The notes under the pieces were generated by a model, which was given only the letters and a program-made list of their open reading frames with translations, was not told the origin of the DNA and did no database searches. A stretch of 64,000 bases of DNA. It comes from Anaerorhabdus sp964386325. GTDB taxonomy: Bacteria > Bacillota_I > Bacilli_A > Erysipelotrichales > Erysipelotrichaceae. The position numbers and the translations under genes were made by a program. The stretch is from the NCBI GenBank assembly GCA_964386325.1, contig CAYLQY010000001.1, positions 62,001-126,000 on the forward strand, given 5' to 3'. Shown here piece by piece: positions 8,817 through 17,531 of the stretch; the stretch's first letter is position 1; each line of letters starts with the position of its first letter.

Positions 8817-9683
8817 ATGAAAAAAGGACTAAATTTTAGAACAAGTGAAAGTCAGAAAGATTATTTTGATACTTATGATGAGTCTTTAAAATTGATAAAT
8901 TCCCCAATTGTTGAAAAATACATATCAACCAGCTTTGGAGATAGTCATGTACTATGTAGTGGGAATAAGAATAACCCACCCTTGATATTGCTGCACGCTG
9001 CTAGTTGTGGATCACCAATTTGGTACAAGAATATTCCATTTTGGAGTAAGTATTTCAGCGTATATGCAATCGATTTGATAGGTGAGTCATCAAAGAGTAT
9101 TCTTACTGAGAAAATGAAGACACCTCATGACAATGCGAAATGGTTAGATGAAACTTTAAGAGGCTTAGGATTAAGCAAAGTTTTTCTATGTGGACTCTCG
9201 ATTGGTGGATGGAATGCTGCAAACTATGCTGGATATTATCCACAAAAAGTATTGAAGTTAATTTTGCTTAGTCCAGTACAAACCTTCGCAAAAATGCATA
9301 TGACATTTTTTATGAAAATCATGAAAATGGGATTTCATCCAACAAGAGAAAACGTTGAAAACTATATAGGCTGGGGAAGTGAAAAAGAAGAACCACTTCC
9401 AGATAGTATTATTAGGCAGTTCACAATTTCAGTGATGAATATGAATTCAAGTGCTAGTTTTCCAAAATGGTTAAAAAAAGAGCATTTATTGAATTTGAAT
9501 ATGCCTGTTCTTGTAATGTTTGGAGAAAATGAATTTGCATTTTCTATAGCAAAAGCAACCAAGCGAGCAAAATGTTTAATTCAAAATGGTGATGTAGAAG
9601 TTGTAAAAAACGCATCACATTTGCTATGTGTCAGTGAACCTACTACAATTAATAACAAAGTAGTAGAATTCATTAATAAATAA
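8817..9683 (+). CDS. Alpha/beta-fold hydrolase
   Basis: 288 residues. The nucleophile elbow is GLSIG with Ser128, the oxyanion region is LLHAASCGSP around residue 60, and a C-terminal His in NASHLLC completes the expected triad. No signal peptide or membrane helix is seen, so it should be cytoplasmic. It resembles carboxylesterase or prolyl-aminopeptidase-like hydrolases; the substrate cannot be told. It has its own promoter at 8765 and lies upstream of an acetyltransferase that appears separately promoted. Confidence 0.85.
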   Translation: MKKGLNFRTSESQKDYFDTYDESLKLINSPIVEKYISTSFGDSHVLCSGNKNNPPLILLHAASCGSPIWYKNIPFWSKYFSVYAIDLIGESSKSILTEKMKTPHDNAKWLDETLRGLGLSKVFLCGLSIGGWNAANYAGYYPQKVLKLILLSPVQTFAKMHMTFFMKIMKMGFHPTRENVENYIGWGSEKEEPLPDSIIRQFTISVMNMNSSASFPKWLKKEHLLNLNMPVLVMFGENEFAFSIAKATKRAKCLIQNGDVEVVKNASHLLCVSEPTTINNKVVEFINK

Positions 9684-9732
9684 AATAGCTTGTTCATGAA
9701 AAATATGACGGAAGATGTCAAGGTATACACGA

Positions 9733-9738
9733 TATAAT
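9733..9738 (+). promoter_or_regulatory. -10 box upstream of the GNAT-YoaP gene
   Basis: TATAAT at 9733-9738 lies 29 nt before the start at 9767. No good -35 box is seen at the usual distance. Confidence 0.4.
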
Positions 9739-9766
9739 TTACTAAATAGATAAAGAGGAATTTAAG

Positions 9767-10513
9767 ATGGAAGAATTTATCAATCTAACCTTAGATAATA
9801 TCAAAGAAGAACATTTATGTTGCATTATTCGAAGCAAGAAAATTCACCCTGGAGTTGAAGCAAAACGTCAATGGTTAAGTGAACGTTTGAAAGAAGGTCA
9901 TGTATTTAGAAAGCTAAATACAAAATCAACGGTGTTTATAGAATATGCACCACTTGAATCGGCTTGGGTACCTATCGAAGGAGATAATTATATTTATCTT
10001 TATTGTCTATGGGTGACTGGTAACGAAGCTAAAAAAGGATATGGTAAAAAACTCTTAGACTATTGTTTAGAAGACGCAAAGAAAAAAGGAAAATCAGGGG
10101 TTTGCATGCTTGGTGCAAAACGCCAAAAAGCATGGTTATCAAATCAAGACTTCATGAAGAAATTTGGATTTGAAGTTGTGGATACAACAGATAATGATTA
10201 TGAATTACTCGCTCTATCTTTTGATGGGAGTAAACCAAGATTTACAAAGAAGTCAAAAAAAGCAACAATTGAAAATCAAGAGTTAACGATTTATTATGAT
10301 ATGCAATGTCCTTTTATTTATCAAAATATTGAATCATTAAAAGATTATTGTAAACAAAATCAAAAACCAGCTTTCTTCACACAAGTAAACTCATGTAAAC
10401 AAGCGAAGGATTTACCATGTGTGTTCAATAATTATGGAATATTCTATAAAGGAAATTTTCAAACTGTCAATTTATTGAATACAGAAAGTTTGTCGAAGAT
10501 ATTGAATAAGTAA
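9767..10513 (+). CDS. GNAT N-acetyltransferase with C-terminal YoaP-like domain
   Basis: 248 residues behind GAGGAA. The first 150 or so form a GNAT acetyltransferase fold, with the acetyl-CoA loop in LWVTGNEAKKGYGKKLL. The C-terminal part (about 165-248) has the Cys-containing pattern YYDMQCPF and SCKQAKDLPCVFNNYGIFY of the YoaP-like domain, which is thioredoxin-like. This two-domain layout is known from Firmicute YoaP-type proteins of unknown substrate. It is 12 nt upstream of an SRPBCC gene and probably cotranscribed with it. Confidence 0.82.
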   Translation: MEEFINLTLDNIKEEHLCCIIRSKKIHPGVEAKRQWLSERLKEGHVFRKLNTKSTVFIEYAPLESAWVPIEGDNYIYLYCLWVTGNEAKKGYGKKLLDYCLEDAKKKGKSGVCMLGAKRQKAWLSNQDFMKKFGFEVVDTTDNDYELLALSFDGSKPRFTKKSKKATIENQELTIYYDMQCPFIYQNIESLKDYCKQNQKPAFFTQVNSCKQAKDLPCVFNNYGIFYKGNFQTVNLLNTESLSKILNK

Positions 10514-10524
10514 GGGGTAGTATT

Positions 10525-10923
10525 ATGGCAATTGTGAGAGAGAGCGTTTTTATTAAAAGTGATATTCAACGAGTATGGGAAGTAATAACCAATGTAAAAG
10601 ATTATTCGTGGCGAAGTGATTTAAGAAATACCGAAGTAGTTGATGATAATCAGTTTATCGAATATACACACAATGGATATTCAACGCACTTTACAACAAC
10701 CGTCTTTGAACCCTATAAACGATGGGAGTTTAAGATTGAGAATGATAATATGAATGGTACTTGGTCGGGTATTTTCACGAAGAAAGATGGACAGACAGTT
10801 TTAGATTTAACAGAAGAAGTTAATGCAAAGAAAGTAATAATGAAACCATTTGTTAAGGCTTATTTAAAAAAACAACAACAGCAATTTATCGCTGATTTAA
10901 AAAAAGCCGTTGAGCAAAGCTAA
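10525..10923 (+). CDS. SRPBCC-family (START/polyketide cyclase-like) protein
   Basis: 132 residues. The N-terminal strand-helix pattern (SVFIKSDIQRVWEVITNVKDYSWRSD) and final amphipathic helix (KQQQQFIADLKKAVEQ) are typical of the SRPBCC helix-grip fold, which binds hydrophobic ligands in a deep pocket. No catalytic motif is defined in this family. It follows the GNAT-YoaP gene by 12 nt. Function unknown. Confidence 0.78.
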   Translation: MAIVRESVFIKSDIQRVWEVITNVKDYSWRSDLRNTEVVDDNQFIEYTHNGYSTHFTTTVFEPYKRWEFKIENDNMNGTWSGIFTKKDGQTVLDLTEEVNAKKVIMKPFVKAYLKKQQQQFIADLKKAVEQS

Positions 10924-10975
10924 AATAAGATTAAGGTTCATTTTTATGGATATAGAAGGGATATATGAGCGAAAG

Positions 10976-11004
10976 TTGTTCTTTTCTTGATACTGTGATA
11001 TACT
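10976..11004 (+). promoter_or_regulatory. Extended -10 promoter of the DEAD-box helicase
   Basis: TTGTTC at 10976-10981, a 17-nt spacer and TATACT at 10999-11004, with TG at 10996-10997 giving an extended -10. Transcription should begin near 11011, leaving a leader of about 75 nt. Confidence 0.65.
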
Positions 11005-11035
11005 AATCAACGTACATACAGTAATGAATAGCGAT

Positions 11036-11063
11036 AAGGCGATGCTTAAATGTATCGCTTTTT
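11036..11063 (+). terminator. Leader hairpin with T run, possible attenuator of the helicase gene
   Basis: GCGATGC, a TTAAAT loop and GTATCGC pair over 7 bp with one wobble; flanking AAG and TTT can extend the stem, and five T follow. It lies between the helicase promoter and its start at 11087, so it should act on that transcript, although it might instead end transcripts of the upstream gene. Confidence 0.5.
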
Positions 11064-11086
11064 ATTCGCTTATTGAAAAGGAAAAT

Positions 11087-12478
11087 ATGAAATTTAACAC
11101 ATTAGACATTAACGAATCAATTTTAAAAGCAGTAGAAGAAAAAGGGTATAGTGAACCTACACCCATTCAAGAAAAAGCCATCCCCCATGCTTTACTCGGT
11201 AAAGATATTTTGGGTTGTGCACAAACTGGAACAGGAAAAACAGCAGCATTTTTAATTCCAACCATTCAACGACTAAAAAAACATGATCCAACGAAGATTA
11301 GAAGTTTAATCTTAACGCCAACAAGAGAATTAGCAATTCAAATAGAAGAAAATTTTATTGAGTATGCAAAGTATACAACGATCAAGAGTGCAATAGTATT
11401 TGGTGGAGTACCACAAAAATCTCAAGAAAAAGCAATTCGCCAAGGTGTAGATATTGTTGTAGCGACACCAGGACGTTTGTTAGACTTGATGAAACAAAAA
11501 ATCATTCATATCAATGAAATTGAAGTTTTTATATTGGATGAAGCAGATCGTATGCTAGACATGGGATTTTTATTCGATGTTAAAAGAATTATTGCATCAT
11601 TACCAGCAAAAAAACAAACACTATTCTTTAGTGCAACAATGCCAAACGAAATAAAAGAGTTAACGCAAACTTTACTACATGATCCAGTAATTATTGAGGT
11701 AACACCACCTTCAACAACAGTGGAAAATATCAAACAATCACTTTATTATGTGGATAAAGCAAATAAGAAAAATTTATTACTAGACCTATTAAAAAAAGAA
11801 AAGATTGATAGTGCACTAGTATTCACAAGAACAAAGAATAATGCGAATCGTTTAGGAAAGTTTCTCGATGCAGCACATATCAAAGTTGGTATTATTCATG
11901 GTAATAAATCACAAAGTGCTCGCCAAATTGCATTATCAAAATTCAAGAATGGTGAAATTAAAGTCTTAGTTGCAACTGATATTGCGGCACGAGGTATCGA
12001 TATTAATGAATTGAGTTATGTATTTAACTATGACATTCCAACAGAAGCAGAAGCATATGTTCATCGTATTGGACGAACAGGTAGAGCAGGTAATGGTGGA
12101 ACTTCAGTTTCATTTGCGGATATCGACGAAATGGATTTAGTAAAAAGCATTCAAAAACTGATTCATTTAACAATTCCAGTCGTGAAAGAACATCAATATC
12201 CAATGTTAATAACAGAGCCTACACCGAAGAAGAAGCAAAGAAATTCTTCTGTAAAAGTTAAAAGTGCAAAAGCAAGTACAAGTAAAGCAAGCAAAGATAG
12301 TAGAACTTTGAAGAGTACTAGTTCTAAAACATCTAGTGATAAAAAATCCAGTGATAAGAAATCTGAATACAAACCATATCAAAAGAAAAATGCTTCAAAG
12401 TCATCAGATAAATCATATGGAAGTAAATCAAGAACAAGTCAACAAAGAAAACCAAAACAAGGAACTCGTGGAAGGTAA
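11087..12478 (+). CDS. DEAD-box ATP-dependent RNA helicase (CshA/RhlE-like)
   Basis: 463 residues from ATG 11087 behind AAAGGA; an in-frame ATG at 11024 lies in the leader upstream of the hairpin. All helicase motifs are present in order: AQTGTGKTAAF, PTRELA, TPGRLLD, DEAD, SATMP, ARGIDI and HRIGRTGRAG. The last 80 or so residues are a low-complexity Lys/Ser-rich tail, typical of RNA binding. It unwinds RNA in ribosome assembly, mRNA decay or cold adaptation. The small YwbE gene follows 16 nt downstream. Confidence 0.93.
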   Translation: MKFNTLDINESILKAVEEKGYSEPTPIQEKAIPHALLGKDILGCAQTGTGKTAAFLIPTIQRLKKHDPTKIRSLILTPTRELAIQIEENFIEYAKYTTIKSAIVFGGVPQKSQEKAIRQGVDIVVATPGRLLDLMKQKIIHINEIEVFILDEADRMLDMGFLFDVKRIIASLPAKKQTLFFSATMPNEIKELTQTLLHDPVIIEVTPPSTTVENIKQSLYYVDKANKKNLLLDLLKKEKIDSALVFTRTKNNANRLGKFLDAAHIKVGIIHGNKSQSARQIALSKFKNGEIKVLVATDIAARGIDINELSYVFNYDIPTEAEAYVHRIGRTGRAGNGGTSVSFADIDEMDLVKSIQKLIHLTIPVVKEHQYPMLITEPTPKKKQRNSSVKVKSAKASTSKASKDSRTLKSTSSKTSSDKKSSDKKSEYKPYQKKNASKSSDKSYGSKSRTSQQRKPKQGTRGR

Positions 12479-12494
12479 ATAGAGTAAGTATACT

Positions 12495-12689
12495 ATGGCA
12501 ATAACAAATCGCGATCAAATAAAAATTGGATCACTCGTGCAAGTTGTACAAAAACAGGATCAACGAAGCGGGAAGTTGACAAAAGGAGTTGTAACACGCA
12601 TTTTAACAAATTCACACAACCATCCTCGTGGTATAAAAGTTATGCTTGAAGGTGGAATTGTGGGAAGAGTTATGGAGATTCAAGAGTAA
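12495..12689 (+). CDS. ywbE: YwbE family protein
   Basis: 64 residues matching the small conserved YwbE family: RDQIKIGSLVQVVQKQDQ at the start, TKGVVTRILTNS in the middle, HPRGIKVMLEGGIVGRV at the end. The beta-rich pattern suggests a KOW/SH3-like barrel. The function is unknown. It follows the RNA helicase by 16 nt and shares its terminator, which hints at an RNA-related role. Confidence 0.88.
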   Translation: MAITNRDQIKIGSLVQVVQKQDQRSGKLTKGVVTRILTNSHNHPRGIKVMLEGGIVGRVMEIQE

Positions 12690-12723
12690 ATCGAAGAAAT
12701 CTTAATAAAACCTAATTATCGAA

Positions 12724-12772
12724 AAAAGTGATAGACTTGTTGATTATTCAATAAAGTTATCACTTTTCTTTT
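12724..12772 (+). terminator. Terminator after ywbE
   Basis: AAAAGTGATA (12724-12733) pairs perfectly with TATCACTTTT (12758-12767) across a 24-nt loop, followed by CTTTT. Confidence 0.65.
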
Positions 12773-12800
12773 GAAGTTAGCATAATTTGCTTGTTCATGG

Positions 12801-12806
12801 TATAAT
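12801..12806 (+). promoter_or_regulatory. Extended -10 promoter for ABC-F gene
   Basis: TGG directly precedes TATAAT at 12801-12806, a perfect extended -10. A weak -35 (TTAGCA, 12777-12782) lies 18 nt upstream. The start codon is at 12835. Confidence 0.65.
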
Positions 12807-12834
12807 TCCAATATTGCGTTTGGAGGTAATACAG

Positions 12835-14430
12835 ATGATAGGAACAAACAATATCAGTGTTCGTTTTGGACAAAGAACACTTTACAAGGAAGTTAATATA
12901 AAATTTACAAATGGCAACTGCTATGGTCTTATTGGAGCAAATGGAGCTGGCAAGAGTACTTTTTTAAAGGTTTTAAGTGGTGAATTACAACCAGATACAG
13001 GTGAAGTATACATGGGAAGCCGTGAAACACTATTCACATTGAAACAAGATCACTTTGCATTTGATGATGAAAAAGTAATAAATGTAGTATTACGTGGTAA
13101 TGAAAAATTGTATTCAATCATGGAAGAAAAAGATGCTTTATATGCAAAAGCTGATTTTAGTGATGAAGATGGTGAACGTGCTGGACATTTGGAAGCAGAA
13201 TTTGCTGAGTTAGATGGCTGGAATGCCGAGAGCCAAGTTGCAATCTTATTAAATGGTTTAGGCATTGATTCAGAGTATCATGAAAAATGTATGAAAGAAT
13301 TAACAGGGAGTGAAAAGGTAAAAGTTTTACTTGCTCAAGCTTTATTCTCTGGTGCCGATACTTTATTATTGGATGAACCTACCAACGGACTAGATATCAA
13401 AGCTATCTCTTGGTTAGAACATTTCTTAATTAATTACGAACATACAGTTATTGTAGTATCACATGACCGTCACTTTTTAAATAAGGTGTGCACACATATC
13501 GCAGATGTTGATTTTGGAGAAATTCGTATTTATTCAGGTAACTATGATTTCTGGTATGAATCAAGTCAATTGATGGCTAAACAATTAAAGGATGTAAATC
13601 GTAAGAAAGAAGATAAGATAAAAGAATTAGAAGATTTCATTGCTCGTTTCTCTGCAAATGCTTCGAAATCTAAACAAGCAACATCACGTAAGAAAATTTT
13701 AGATAAGATTGTGTTAGATGATTTAAAACCATCTACACGTCGTTACCCATTTATTGATTTTAAACCTGCTAGAGAATCTGGAAAACAAATTCTAAATGTT
13801 GAAGGTATTTCAAAAACTGTAGAAGGTGTGAAACTATTGGATAACATTAGTTTCTCAATGTTGCAAGATGATAAGATTGCATTAATTGGTAATCCAGTTG
13901 CATGTACAATGCTATTAAAAATTATCAATAATGAAGTTGAAGCAGATAGTGGTGAATTCAATTTAGGACAAACAATTACACCTTCATATATTCCAATGGA
14001 TAATTCAAAATATTTTGAAAATGAAGATGATATTTGCACATGGTTATCACGTTATACAGATACTGATGATATGTCATTCATTCGTGGATTCTTAGGAAGA
14101 ATGTTATTTACAGGGGAAGAAGCACTTAAACCTGTTAAAGTATTATCAGGGGGAGAGAAAGCTAGATGTATGCTAAGTAAAGCTATGCTTGAATCACCTA
14201 ACCTTGTTATGTTGGATGATCCTACTAACCATTTGGATCTTGAAGCAATCACATCATTAAATGATGGATTAATTAATACGAAGGCAGAATTATTATTTAC
14301 ATCACATGACCACCAGTTCCTTCAAACCATTGCGAATCGTATCTTAGTTATTCGTGAAGATGGTACTTTAGGTGATTACCGTTGTACATATGATGAATAC
14401 TTAGAGAAAGAATTAGGTATTGAAGAGTAA
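12835..14430 (+). CDS. ABC-F family ATPase (YkpA/YbiT-like)
   Basis: 531 residues from ATG 12835 behind GGAGG. Two ABC ATPase domains are joined by a charged linker, with no membrane segments, as in ribosome-associated ABC-F proteins. The first domain has Walker A GANGAGKST and Walker B LLLDEPTNGLD, but its signature is LTGSEK. The second has signature LSGGEKAR and Walker B MLDDPTNHLD, but its Walker A position reads GNPVACTMLL and lacks the Lys. Walker A drift in the second domain is common in this subgroup. Likely a translation factor; drug resistance cannot be claimed from sequence. Confidence 0.9.
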   Translation: MIGTNNISVRFGQRTLYKEVNIKFTNGNCYGLIGANGAGKSTFLKVLSGELQPDTGEVYMGSRETLFTLKQDHFAFDDEKVINVVLRGNEKLYSIMEEKDALYAKADFSDEDGERAGHLEAEFAELDGWNAESQVAILLNGLGIDSEYHEKCMKELTGSEKVKVLLAQALFSGADTLLLDEPTNGLDIKAISWLEHFLINYEHTVIVVSHDRHFLNKVCTHIADVDFGEIRIYSGNYDFWYESSQLMAKQLKDVNRKKEDKIKELEDFIARFSANASKSKQATSRKKILDKIVLDDLKPSTRRYPFIDFKPARESGKQILNVEGISKTVEGVKLLDNISFSMLQDDKIALIGNPVACTMLLKIINNEVEADSGEFNLGQTITPSYIPMDNSKYFENEDDICTWLSRYTDTDDMSFIRGFLGRMLFTGEEALKPVKVLSGGEKARCMLSKAMLESPNLVMLDDPTNHLDLEAITSLNDGLINTKAELLFTSHDHQFLQTIANRILVIREDGTLGDYRCTYDEYLEKELGIEE

Positions 14431-14453
14431 ACAAGCTAGAAATAGCTTGTTTT
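14430..14453 (+). terminator. Terminator after ABC-F gene
   Basis: AACAAGCTA, a GAAA loop and TAGCTTGTT form a compact stem followed by T; it starts at the last base of the stop codon. Confidence 0.65.
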
Positions 14454-14470
14454 CATTTGTCCATAATAAA

Positions 14471-14498
14471 AGCTCTCTTCGTAGTTGTAAAGAGAGCT
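14471..14498 (-). terminator. Terminator of the DHH phosphoesterase gene
   Basis: AGCTCTCTT and AAGAGAGCT form a 9-bp perfect stem. Read on the reverse strand it is followed by TTTTATTAT, so it ends the gene at 14513; on the forward strand the T run is weaker. Confidence 0.7.
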
Positions 14499-14512
14499 AA
14501 CGTTTTAAAATA

Positions 14513-15430
14513 CTATTTGTTTAAATACTTAATTTCTTCAAGAAGTTCAGGAAGTTTATTCTTCATTTCATCATTATTGAATTGGCAAGTACCGACAACT
14601 TTGTGACCGCCTCCACCATATTTAAGCATGAGTTTACCTACATCCATAGTGCATGTTTTATTAAGTACACTATAGCCAACTGCAGCACTGCAACCTAAAC
14701 CGCCCTTACCATTAACAATCCAAACAGATAAGTTTTGTTCTGGGAATAGACTATAAACCAAGAAACGATTACCTGCATAAATTGGGTCAACGCCTCGTAA
14801 ATCTGAAATGATTGTATTTTCTTCAATGGTTGTATGCGACTTAACCATCTCAATAAACTTATCGTTTTGTTCCCAATATAGATCAATCCTTTCGCAAACA
14901 TCTGGAAATGCAAGAATCTCTTCAATTGTATATTTTGAACAATACGATATCATATCTTCCATGAGTTGATAATTACTAATTTTGAAATCTCTGAATCTTC
15001 CTAATCCAGTTCGAGGATCCATGATGAAACCCAAAAGAACCCATTTTTCGGGATGAAGAATTTCATTAATTGTTAGATTTGCACTATCTACTTTATCGAC
15101 AGCTTCTAATAAATCGTCAAAAATAGGGAATGTCTCTTTTCCGCCATAGTAGTCATAAATAACATGAGCACAACTTGGACATAGTCTACTTTCACCAACA
15201 TATTTGTCTTTATAGGCATTACGTTCAGCTTCACTAGAATGGTGGTCAAACCATAAGCCACAACCTTCAACATAAGGAACATTTGCTAGGCAGTCATTTG
15301 AATTGATTTCCACAACACCGTCTTGTAAATCTTTAGGATGTACAAACTTCCAATTGTCTATAATACCTTTGTATTTGAGTAAAACAGCACACGCTAAACC
15401 ATCAAAATCAGATCTTGTAACTAATCGCAT
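14513..15430 (-). CDS. DHH-family phosphoesterase (exopolyphosphatase-related)
   Basis: 305 residues. It opens with RSDFDGLACAVLLK, the first metal-binding Asp motif of the DHH superfamily. WFDHHSS near residue 77 is the DHH motif itself, and the C-terminal DHHA1 part has KYGGGGHKVVGTCQ. These residues bind two Mn ions for phosphodiester or phosphoanhydride hydrolysis. Relatives act on oligoribonucleotides, cyclic dinucleotides, pAp or polyphosphate; the choice cannot be made here. It is monocistronic with its own promoter and terminator. Confidence 0.85.
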   Translation of the reverse strand: MRLVTRSDFDGLACAVLLKYKGIIDNWKFVHPKDLQDGVVEINSNDCLANVPYVEGCGLWFDHHSSEAERNAYKDKYVGESRLCPSCAHVIYDYYGGKETFPIFDDLLEAVDKVDSANLTINEILHPEKWVLLGFIMDPRTGLGRFRDFKISNYQLMEDMISYCSKYTIEEILAFPDVCERIDLYWEQNDKFIEMVKSHTTIEENTIISDLRGVDPIYAGNRFLVYSLFPEQNLSVWIVNGKGGLGCSAAVGYSVLNKTCTMDVGKLMLKYGGGGHKVVGTCQFNNDEMKNKLPELLEEIKYLNK

Positions 15431-15452
15431 AAATATACCTCACTATAAGTAT

Positions 15453-15481
15453 AGTATATCACTAAGCATGAAAAATGCTAA
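15453..15481 (-). promoter_or_regulatory. Promoter for DHH phosphoesterase gene
   Basis: On the reverse strand, TTAGCA (15481-15476), a 17-nt spacer and TGA-TATACT (-10 at 15458-15453), an extended -10, 22 nt before the start. Confidence 0.6.
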
Positions 15482-15485
15482 TTAA

Positions 15486-15518
15486 AAACCAATACTTCCA
15501 ACATGAATGTATTGGTTT
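15486..15518 (-). terminator. Terminator following the broken HTH regulator
   Basis: AAACCAATAC and GTATTGGTTT form a 10-bp perfect stem with a 13-nt loop, just past the last codon of the decayed gene at 15526. It could act in both directions. Confidence 0.6.
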
Positions 15519-15525
15519 ATTTCAT

Positions 15526-16131
15526 TTAATTAACAGGAATTGATTCTTCACTGCTAATAACTTGACATTGACCACCATTGTTTTTGAAATAATCATTTAT
15601 ATATTAATACTGGTTTCGGTATTTGCCCAATCAGTAAAATCCATAAATGAAATACGCATTTTATCATTACAACTCTTACAATCAAAGTAACTATCATTTC
15701 CAAACTTTATTAGTAACCTTCAACTATAATTGAACAGGCATTGTTGCCGAAGAAACGATTTTTATGGCTTCGGGTTGCTTGAAGTTAAAAATAATAATTA
15801 TGATAATAGATAAAATCATAAAACCGATAAAAGCAATACCGATTAGCTTTAATGTGCTAATAATAATCCCAGCCAATTTTTCGGTGTTACTAACCTTTTC
15901 AACAACGATATTTTTAATATCATTTTCCACTAAGTCATCTAGACTTATTTGAAAAATAACGGATAGCTTTTTGGCGGAATTCAAATCTGGAGATGTTTCA
16001 TCTAGTTCCCACTTCGAAATGGTTTGTCGGGTTACATCTAACTTCTCTGCTAATTCTTCTTGTGAAAAGTTATGTTTTTTTCTTAATTCAGATAGTTTAG
16101 TTCCAATACTCATAATAGTATCTCCTTTCAC
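15526..16131 (-). pseudogene. XRE-family HTH membrane regulator with frameshifted C-terminal domain
   Basis: The intact part starts at ATG 16113 behind AAAGGAG and stops at 15724 (129 residues): an XRE HTH (KLSELRKKHNFSQEELAEKL; RQTISKWE) followed by a membrane helix near residues 85-108. Past the stop, a second frame (15719-15597) reads FGNDSYFDCKSCNDKMRISF and DFTDWANTETSI. A third frame (15594-15526) reads DYFKNNGGQCQVISSEESIPVN and ends just before a terminator. Together these look like the C-terminal sensor domain of a longer regulator interrupted by at least two frameshifts. The HTH part may still be made. Confidence 0.6.
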
Positions 16132-16151
16132 AAAAATTCTATTCCTTATAT

Positions 16152-16194
16152 AAAAATTGCTCTACCAATTTTCATTGGAAGATGCGCAATTTTT
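16152..16194 (-). terminator. Terminator after amylase gene
   Basis: AAAAATTGC and GCAATTTTT are 9-bp arms enclosing an inner CCAAT/ATTGG stem. On the reverse strand T-rich sequence follows. It separates the amylase gene from the HTH gene downstream of it. Confidence 0.6.
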
Positions 16195-16207
16195 GTTAAC
16201 ATTTAGT

Positions 16208-17527
16208 TTATTTTGTAATTTTAAAGTAATACATGGAATAAGGAGGTAGTGTTATTGAAGAAGAAAGGCTAACAGTTTCACCACTTATCAAATCAATCGC
16301 TTCATCATGTGAATCAAGTTGATTTGCAGATAGTGTATATGCTGATTCATCAATATTAAAAACTGCTAAAATAGATTCATCTTCAAAGGAACGTTTGTAA
16401 ACTAATTGTTTATTTAAGATAGTAATATTTGAATAATCACCATAAATCAAAGCTTTGTTGTTTTTATGAATTTGAGCTAGATTTGCGATTATTTCTGAAA
16501 GTTCATTAAAGATAGGATATTCAATATAAGGTCGCAAATTATCGTCAGATCCTTTTTGTTTTAGTCCTCCAATTCCCCATTCACTTCCATAATAAAGGCA
16601 TGGGATACCAGGCATAGAAAACAGTAAACCATACGCAAGTGGTAAATGATTTATATTCTTTAAATTACTTGCGATACGGGAAACATCATGATTATCGACA
16701 AATGATAATAGATGCATATTTTTATAAAGTGAATAAGGGTCATTTGAAAATTGACGATTTAAAGAATGTGCAATTTCAAATAAATTGTAATCATTTAAAC
16801 TGGAGTGTATTCCTTTGAAACATTCATAGTTTGTACAACTGTGAAGCATATCTTGATTAACAGTACGTGAATAATCACCTGAAATAATTTCACCAACTAG
16901 GAAAAAATCATGTTTAATTTCTGTACAAAAAGTTCGTATTGTTTTAAGAAACTCAGGGTCAATGCAATAAGCAACATCTAAACGAATACCATCAATATCA
17001 AATTCATTTATCCATAAGCGAATGCTGTCTAGTAAATAATGTACGACATCAGGATTCTTAAGATTGAGTTTAACAAGTTCATAATGTCCTTCCCAACCTT
17101 CGTAGTAAAAACCATCATCATAGGGAGAGTTACCATCAAAGTTTATTGTAAACCAATCTTTGTATTGTGAATCATGACGATAGTGAAGAACATCTTGGAA
17201 AGCCCAAAATCCTCGGCCAACATGATTAAACACACCATCTAAAACAATGCGTATATGATTCGATTTTAAATGCTGGGCAACCGTTTTGAAATCAGCGTTA
17301 GTGCCTAATCGACAATCAATTTTTTGATAATCACGAGTATCATATCCATGTGAATCAGATTCAAAGATGGGTGAGAAATAAATTGCGTCAACATTACATT
17401 GCTTCAAATGAGGAATCCATTGAATCAAATCATTTAAACGTGAAACTTGAATACCATCATTAACACGTGGTGCACCACAAAATCCTAATGCATAGATTTG
17501 ATAAAAAACACTATTTTCATACCACAT
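16208..17527 (-). CDS. GH13 alpha-amylase family glycosidase, intracellular
   Basis: 439 residues without a signal peptide, so cytoplasmic. The GH13 regions are present in order: DGVFNHVG (region I), GIRLDVAY with the nucleophile Asp (II), LVGEIISG with the acid/base Glu (III), FVDNHDVSR (IV). The C-terminal 80 or so residues form the usual beta domain. It probably hydrolyses alpha-glucans or maltodextrins; cyclomaltodextrinase or oligo-glucosidase activity is possible. The start lies 4 nt past the flavodoxin stop, so the two genes form an operon. Confidence 0.9.
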   Translation of the reverse strand: MWYENSVFYQIYALGFCGAPRVNDGIQVSRLNDLIQWIPHLKQCNVDAIYFSPIFESDSHGYDTRDYQKIDCRLGTNADFKTVAQHLKSNHIRIVLDGVFNHVGRGFWAFQDVLHYRHDSQYKDWFTINFDGNSPYDDGFYYEGWEGHYELVKLNLKNPDVVHYLLDSIRLWINEFDIDGIRLDVAYCIDPEFLKTIRTFCTEIKHDFFLVGEIISGDYSRTVNQDMLHSCTNYECFKGIHSSLNDYNLFEIAHSLNRQFSNDPYSLYKNMHLLSFVDNHDVSRIASNLKNINHLPLAYGLLFSMPGIPCLYYGSEWGIGGLKQKGSDDNLRPYIEYPIFNELSEIIANLAQIHKNNKALIYGDYSNITILNKQLVYKRSFEDESILAVFNIDESAYTLSANQLDSHDEAIDLISGETVSLSSSITLPPYSMYYFKITK

Positions 17528-17531
17528 ATTT

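Noticed and set aside
9689..12798. TTGTTCATG shared by the gaps at 9690 and 12791 and the threonine palindrome
   Set aside because: Only the 60320 copy is palindromic; the others look like ordinary promoter sequence, so no common regulon is claimed.
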